A DNA stretch of 57,154 nt. Source: Priapulus caudatus. Its lineage: Eukaryota > Priapulida > Priapulimorpha > Priapulimorphida > Priapulidae. Shown here in pieces: positions 51,501-57,154 of the stretch (its first letter is position 1; each line of letters begins with the position of its first letter). The notes below the pieces were generated by a model. The model worked only from the letters and a program-made list of their open reading frames with translations. It searched no databases and was not told the origin of the DNA. A program made the position numbers and the translations under genes. Where the stretch lies: the NCBI RefSeq assembly GCF_000485595.1, contig NW_014577128.1, positions 508,375 through 565,528 on the forward strand. Direction: 5' to 3'.

Positions 51501-54500
51501 CAACAACGGTGGCGCCACTGGAAGCACATTCACTGAAAAAGTTGCGCAAAGCAACGTTTCGGCTGCTAGCGGCAGACTGAGGGTGTTTCTTATTTATTAA
51601 AAGAGCAGAGGATAACAATATCTTAGAAATGACACTTAATTAGTTTCAGTTATAACATGGACGAATTTGTCTTAAAAATAACCATAGTTTGGTTAAATAT
51701 CATTTAGGTATAAATATAATTGCACTTTTGTGATTAGCCCTCGGTCTGTAATGTGCAAAATAAATTGGCAAATGCACAACTTTTCCAGGGTGGCAGCACA
51801 AATCGCGGGTGTCATGTCAGCCCCCAAAAATAAAGATTTCGAAATGCAATGTTGTTTTATGACAAACGTGAATGTGATTATAAAAATTTTGAGGTATATG
51901 CTATTATTTATGCATTTACTATCATAATGTACTATAAAATTCTAGGGGAAAGTATTAACATTAAAACACACAAGTTAACAGAATGTTAACTAGTGTTAAT
52001 TCAGCCCTGGGTATAACCCCAGGTATTCACCAGACAGGTAAACTAACTTACCTTTGACCGCACCTGTTGCACCTGAACATCATACACCATCTGGTCCCTT
52101 GACAGGGATAAGTCATTTCCGCTTTATCACAAAAGATAAGTACTGCTCACAGATACAGGCCAGCTGCTACTCATGTACTTAGATATGGCATGCACATAAC
52201 TGAGGCAAAAAAACAACTTACCATCCCATCTGCTCCGATTCTGCCTCGACCATTTATTCTTATCGTTACTTCAATCTCCCAGTGATCCGCCTGAAACGGT
52301 GTATTTGTCCACATGTAACCTAGTCGAAACAATAAGAAACAGAACATATTTATGTGACACTGTTCACGAATAAGGCATGACAAATTCCAATTGAAATTTA
52401 AATACTAAAATGTTATTCAAATTACACTAGACTACTACCTTGTGAGCTCACACAATCACACATATTAAGGAAAGGTCACTGGTCTGCAACTCTCTTCCTG
52501 TCGCTGATGCCTCGTTCTTTCTGTTTTCCATTTCTAACTCTCTCTCTCTTTCTCCCCCACCCTCCCCGCACCCGACATCTCTCTTTTTCGCTCTCTTTCT
52601 CATTTGTGCACACACACGCACTCACCCATACATCGTGCTCTATTATTAAATCTGCTTTCTTCCGAAATCTACAATGCATCTACTCAAAGTAGTGTTCTAT
52701 GCAAGCATTTTGTGCATAAAAATGCTTTGCATCAAAACAAGCTTTCTTTGATTCAACCTTGCATTCCGATGTTTACATTGGAAAAACCATCCCACACTTT
52801 TGTGCAGAATAATATTGACACAGCGGCTCTGTGCGACTCGACTTCTATGCATATAAATCTGTGCACCTTTAGGGCATGCAATATAGGACATAATTAAGTG
52901 GAAATTCTTATAACTTTGCTAATATCTCTCAATAAAGGTAGGTTTGGCTGAAAGGTTATTGTTTTCTCAATGCTAGTTTATTATGAGGTATTTTAGAAAA
53001 CGGTATATTTCATTGTTGTACAAAACTGCCTTAAAAAATTCAACTAGACTAGGGCACCTGAGCATGCTCAAGTAAATTTTGAACAATGGTCATGACAGTT
53101 TGTTTATATTTTGCAAACTACATTCGTCACTTCACAAGCCTTGTTTGCCTATGGGCATTTATGACAACTTTTCATCAGGGAAATGTAGAACTTTTTAACA
53201 GGAGTAATAATTGTTGATGTCAATCCATAAAGGAAATTTCACAAAATTATTCCATACCTTTTTGGCTTCTAATTGATGGTGTAATCCTGACTTGATCTTC
53301 ACTAGCTATGGCATCTGAAATTTGTTTTTATAAAATGCAATATTAATAACAATCAATATAATTATCAGATCTGATTATCAGATATGCTGCCATCCAGTGC
53401 AGCTTTTTTAAATTATTTATAAATGGCCAGATCTACACAACATATTACAGGAGAAAATATTTCCTCATAACCTTGTAACCTGATAAGGATTAGCCTTCAA
53501 AGTCCAAACAACTATACCAAAGATCGAGAGAAACAAAGCTGACCAAAATGATGGATCAACACTGTGGATTGTAATAAAATGTTTCCATTTCATGGTTAAA
53601 CATAGAAGACAGACAATTCTAATCTGGAATGACAGAAACAAAAAAGCTAAACTTCAAGGCATCTTTGAAGAATACACGTCAAAAGCAGCGATGAGGCTCG
53701 GATGATCAAGGAATACGAATAAGTTTCATTAAACAAGGGAATACCAAGCTTTACTTGGGTATAGCAGATCTTGTTAGGTTTTGCATGAAAAAAATGGATG
53801 CAAAGATGGGTGTAACTAGGTTTAGCCACAACAACCTCAGAACTCAAAACATCAACCGGAACGAGGGGGGATACAGGCTTAGTCGCGTGTGGACTAAGCT
53901 ATTGACCACCACACCATCTGGTGGTCAAAACTGTTATCATCAGTTATCATTGATCAGTTTGCTTTGAGAAAGCCTCCTGGCTGGAGGCGAAACGTTAGCG
54001 GTACGTTTCCAATATTCACGGTCGAGTACAAATTAACCCTGTTATATATATTAGTCTACCAACCGAATGAACTTAGTTAAGTAACTTATTAACTTAACTT
54101 AATTTATTTATTATCAGAACTATAATGATGAATTTTAGATACCCATTCTATTACATTATTAGGTATTTTAACCAGATAAAAATGAATTGAATCATATAAT
54201 TGGCCAATTGCCATCATTATGCAATCTAGCTAGCTCTAGAATTATACCTTTCAACACTCTAAATTACACGTAATGCCGAGCAACATAGACTGTAGACTGC
54301 TAGGGCAAGAGCTACTAGTACAAGGCCTGCTAGGAAAACCTAGGTCTAGTTAGAACTTTATTTCCTTATACACACCTATAGGTTGCAATGTTACAGACAA
54401 AGCTTGCTATAAATAATTACTGTTCTACTGCTCCCGGTACTTAATTAGGTCAATCACTATCATTTAGTGTATGTACTGCTCATACTGCCTACGTGGTACT

Positions 54501-56100
54501 AAACAAATAAATTGTGCCCCGGAAGTTTGTATAATCCGACGCTATTCTAGAGCCCAACGTATAACCTTCCATACACAAATGTGGAGAATATTTGTATGAC
54601 ACAAATTATAAACTTGAAATGTCTGTTGCCAGAACAGATTTACAATCTTAATTTCAGTGCACTGCCACTGCATGACCAGTGATGATTTCATTAGTTGGTA
54701 GAAAACACGTCATCACGATTTTAAGCAAGAGTGAAGAGACAACAAAGATTACAAATTAGGTTAACAACAATTGTTTTGATTAAGTTTTGAAATTTTAATA
54801 TTGTGACAATTGATTGGTATTTGATCAATACAGAATACAAAGAAAAAAAATATTTCTGAAGCTAATAGTAATAATGCATAGCAAATGTTTTATGATCATT
54901 CATCAAGAAAATTGATAATATTCTCTGTTTCGTTGCTGGCCCGTAGATCGATATAGTGAAGTACCTTGCGTTGCGCCCGCAAAGGAATACCCAGGTTTTG
55001 GACTGGTCACTGGCTTCAAAATGTAACGTTGAATTAAAAGTTTGTGTAGAAATGATGAAGAAGAAATCCAAACTTGTGTGGTAACCTGAATAAACTTTAA
55101 TATATATGCTCGCACACAGTGTGTCCATCTTGCACAAAGAAACAAAGAAACGCGCACCGCACGTAAGCGCGTGTGCTTACTCTCCCGACCACAACCAGAA
55201 TCCTCGACTCCTACCTCTCTGTCTTCCCCAAAACCCCCGCCATGTCTACACTCGATCTGCACCCCTATTTCACAATGACTCGAGAATCTGCCTAACCTAA
55301 AACACGCTTATCCAATTCCCTGTAACATCAATGCGGCCACACAAAATGCACGACGCTGTATCTAGATAGACTATTACTAAAGCTGCCAGGGTCTGTCTCC
55401 CTGGGTACTACCGGAACGTAACCTGGGTACGGTCCGGTATACCGGAACGTACCCTGATACTATCTAATATGCCGGACCGTACCTCGCCTACTCCACTATC
55501 GAGTCTAGGGAGTCGCCTACGCCTACTCCCTAACCATATCAGAGTTACCAGAGTACGTTCCGGTATACCGGACCGTTCCCAGGGTACGTTCCGGCAGTAC
55601 CCAGGGAGACATAGGCCCTATCAGCATCACTAAAACAACCCCTAGTCTAACTCCACTGACTACTCTATGTAAACATCTGTAAAACATATGTTACATTAAT
55701 CATTTATGTTGTGTACCAGTTTTCTAATTAATTATTGTCATACAAAAACTCACCAAATTTATCCATGCAAAGCTATTAAGGCCTACAATAGCGTCATATT
55801 ATAAAAGGCTTCTAGGGAGAAATTTAACGGTTTAATGAAGTATGGTCTATGGATCAAGTACAACGGGTATTTATTCATTTGCCTGATCAGCTGCTGGATC
55901 ATGGAAGTCACTAACTCACTTGACTACATTAACTTACGTCCTCCATGTCCCCAAAATGGAACAGTTCCATCCTTTTGTGCTAAGAAAGGACCTTTAAAAC
56001 TGTACTTGTACTCAAATCTTTTAGTTGGATCATCAGCAGACTGTGCTAAAATAAAAGCTAAGCTTATAAGAAACAAACATATGTGTGCGATGCCCGCCAT
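45466..56100 (-). CDS. LMAN1: ERGIC-53 / LMAN1 lectin cargo receptor, complete, 12 exons
   Basis: This is a type I membrane lectin that carries glycoproteins from ER to Golgi. Minus-strand exons: 55,938-56,100; 53,258-53,314; 52,222-52,319; 51,040-51,147; 49,493-49,654; 48,804-48,983; 48,317-48,469; 47,691-47,841; 46,847-46,970; 46,442-46,604; 45,978-46,087; 45,466-45,502. Total 1,506 nt, 501 residues (human 510). Signal peptide about 1-21 (MAGIAHICLFLISLAFILA). The L-type lectin domain starts FEYKYSFKGPFLAQKDGTVP (29-48), with metal/sugar residues D135, F137, N139 and D140 in DSFDNDG, H161/H162 in YDHHSDG, cysteines C173 and C213, and GGLADDHDVLSF (234-245). A Q/E/K-rich coiled coil covers about 270-420. 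Oligomer cysteines C457 and C466, a membrane span (about 470-488), and tail RNSQEAKAKKFF with the KKFF sorting signal follow. The upstream in-frame ATG is rejected because the signal peptide starts at MAGIAHI. Confidence 0.97.
47885..48310. repeat. Purine-rich (GA) tract in LMAN1 intron 7
   Basis: The + strand is strongly biased to A and G (GGAGGAGCATGAAGAGGAAG, GAAGAAAGAAAAAATCAGG) for about 400 bp, so the transcribed intron is pyrimidine-rich up to near the exon 8 acceptor. No coding. Confidence 0.8.
50009..50516. mobile_element. MITE with GGGACACACCATGC ends in LMAN1 intron 4, about 508 bp
   Basis: Left AGCCTGGGACACACCATGCA then AATTTATTCGCACGTCC; right end inverse GGACATGCGAATAAATTCGC then ATGGTGTGTCCCCCGC. 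Internal GCGGACACACCATGCAAATT (50,111) and GCGGACACACCATGCGAATT (50,438) copies suggest nested insertion or repeat growth. TTTAC on both outer sides may be a target duplication. It lies between exons 5 and 4. Confidence 0.85.
53315..55937. other. LMAN1 intron 1 (2.6 kb)
   Basis: Mostly featureless AT-rich intron. It holds a CCACCA...TGGTGG hairpin at 53,907-53,924, a GCCTCC/GGAGGC hairpin followed by GAAACGTTAGC (53,972-53,999), and the MITE at 55,394-55,611. The SPDHNQNPRLL-type frames at 55.1-55.3 kb are low-complexity and not supported as exons. Confidence 0.6.
55394..55611. mobile_element. MITE with TGTCTCCCTGGGTACT ends, 218 bp
   Basis: Left TGTCTCCCTGGGTACTACCG then GAACGTAACCTGGGTACGG. 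The right end is the inverse and the match covers over 60 bp, including the GTCCGGTATACCGGAACGTA block. The centre has short GGGAGTCGCCTACGCCTACTCCC-like pairs. It lies in LMAN1 intron 1. No coding capacity. Confidence 0.88.
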
Positions 56101-57154
56101 GTTGCCACTAATGCATTTACCCCCCGAAACGTAGAGCGTCGCCAACGTTGCGATCGGAGTTCCTGAACACGCAGACATTTATCGATTCTCTTATCGAAAA
56201 ATAAAGCTAACCTAAACTTATGGGTAACACTTGAGTCAAACTTTTAAATGTTTATAAAATATATAATATAATTTAAAGTTACTCAATATTAGATATATAA
56301 TATTATATCTACGAATATGGTAACTTCCGCGTCTCCGATAGTTGGTAACTGAACGGATTTCATTTTAACATCTTTATGTTGTGCTTCTGTGATTAGCTCC
56401 AGTCTAGAACATCAGCTGGAGAGAGATTTGTTGGATTGCTATTGGCTGACGCATAGCGACCACGGGGTGCATCGCTGTATATGGATGTAATAACATCAGG
56501 AGTAAGATAATATAGATCTATATTATATATTATCTATATCTATATTATCTTACTCCTGATAACATGTTATTATATACAGCAATAGACAAATATAATTATA
56601 GAGTCTACCTATATTATTTCTATGTATACAACCCAGTGCCATAGACTTATAATGTCAATATTGATAGCATAGATATCATATATACGTGCATAGGCCTATA
56701 TGATATCTATGATTGTTAGCTTTTACACATAGAGTATATATAGAAGAGATATAACTATTTCATACAACAACCGGTGATGTATGTGATCAAAGAGTCGTTT
56801 TTTGCTACGCCATCTTGATTCAAAATGGCCACCATAAAAATTACAAACTTAGCAATTTTTCGTTCACGGGAAGATATAGAGACGTGAAAAATTGCAGACT
56901 GTCGCAGGTTAATAAGCTCTCATATTAAAACAAGACACACAATCTCAATTATAATTACAGCGGCCATATTGAAATTCAACATGGCCGCCATCACATTTTA
57001 CTCTGTACTTCAAAAATGATCAATGACATAGTATAATAGATACAAACAAACATGGTGAAAATGTTTGAATTACCGATTTTTCTCAGTATATAACAAAACA
57101 CAATCCAAACGCAAACGAATCACCCAGTGTGAAGAGGAGAGATAATGTCAGAGA
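56101..57154. other. Upstream flank of LMAN1 with AT-rich palindromes
   Basis: The LMAN1 promoter should lie at the start of this stretch, but no core element is clear. 56,474-56,580 is a foldback (GCTGTATAT...GTAATAACATCAGGAGTAAG and inverse). 56,670-56,712 pairs ATAGATATCATATA with TATATGATATCTAT. 56,800-57,000 repeats the phrase CAAAATGGCCACC/CAACATGGCCGCC. No gene is recognised to the window end. Confidence 0.55.

Noticed and set aside
55923-56178. Upstream ATG for LMAN1 (MSACSGTPIATL start)
   Set aside because: It would bury the signal peptide; the internal MAGIAHICLFLISL start gives a normal signal sequence.

Overview
This is nuclear DNA from an animal. Every convincing gene is split by GT-AG introns (one is GC-AG), the sequence is AT-rich, and it is packed with short inverted-repeat elements, tRNA-derived repeats, microsatellites and internal TTAGGG (telomere-type) tracts. 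The proteins are animal-like: an LMAN1/ERGIC-53 ending in KKFF, a 255-residue ETFB, and a typical SDHD and PTPMT1. Together with the marine-invertebrate style of the repeats, this suggests a non-vertebrate animal such as a sponge or another early-branching marine lineage. I cannot fix the species.

Five gene loci can be supported. (1) COX7C-like, + strand, 1,010-2,610, two exons, with an apparent one-base frameshift in a C run. (2) SDHD, + strand, 10,577-11,900, three exons, complete at 160 residues. (3) PTPMT1, - strand, 13,405-14,472, three exons, with the N-terminal exon not found. (4) ETFB, + strand, 36,149-40,737, six exons, complete at 255 residues. (5) LMAN1, - strand, 45,466-56,100, twelve exons, complete at 501 residues. 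Exon phases close exactly for SDHD, ETFB and LMAN1. Four of the five loci encode mitochondrial inner-membrane or matrix proteins: complex IV, complex II, the cardiolipin pathway and electron transfer to ubiquinone. LMAN1 is a cargo receptor of the early secretory pathway.

Layout: 1-10.5 kb holds COX7C and a field of foldback elements and GC-rich tandem repeats. 10.5-14.5 kb is a compact convergent pair, SDHD and PTPMT1. 14.5-16.5 kb holds a tRNA-derived repeat and element debris. 16.4-35 kb is a block of large repeated segments broken by two N gaps (22,958-22,967 and 34,969-34,993). I call its parts X and Y. The order reads X-Y, gap, Y'-X'-Y'', then a broken copy of the 5' half of ETFB, gap, then the intact ETFB locus. 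The two ETFB-side copies differ by many single-base indels, by a 513-bp transposon-like insertion and by a 67-bp tandem unit. I therefore infer un-merged contig or haplotype overlaps, with noisy long-read sequence, rather than simple gene duplication. 40.7-45.4 kb is intergenic, with a large foldback transposon, a MITE and a minisatellite. 45.4-56.1 kb is LMAN1. The last kilobase holds AT-rich palindromes.

The most notable patterns are the repeated placing of telomere-type tracts inside or beside foldback elements, a start-codon-like exon fragment caught inside one such foldback, and the presence/absence insertion that separates the two copies of the ETFB first intron.
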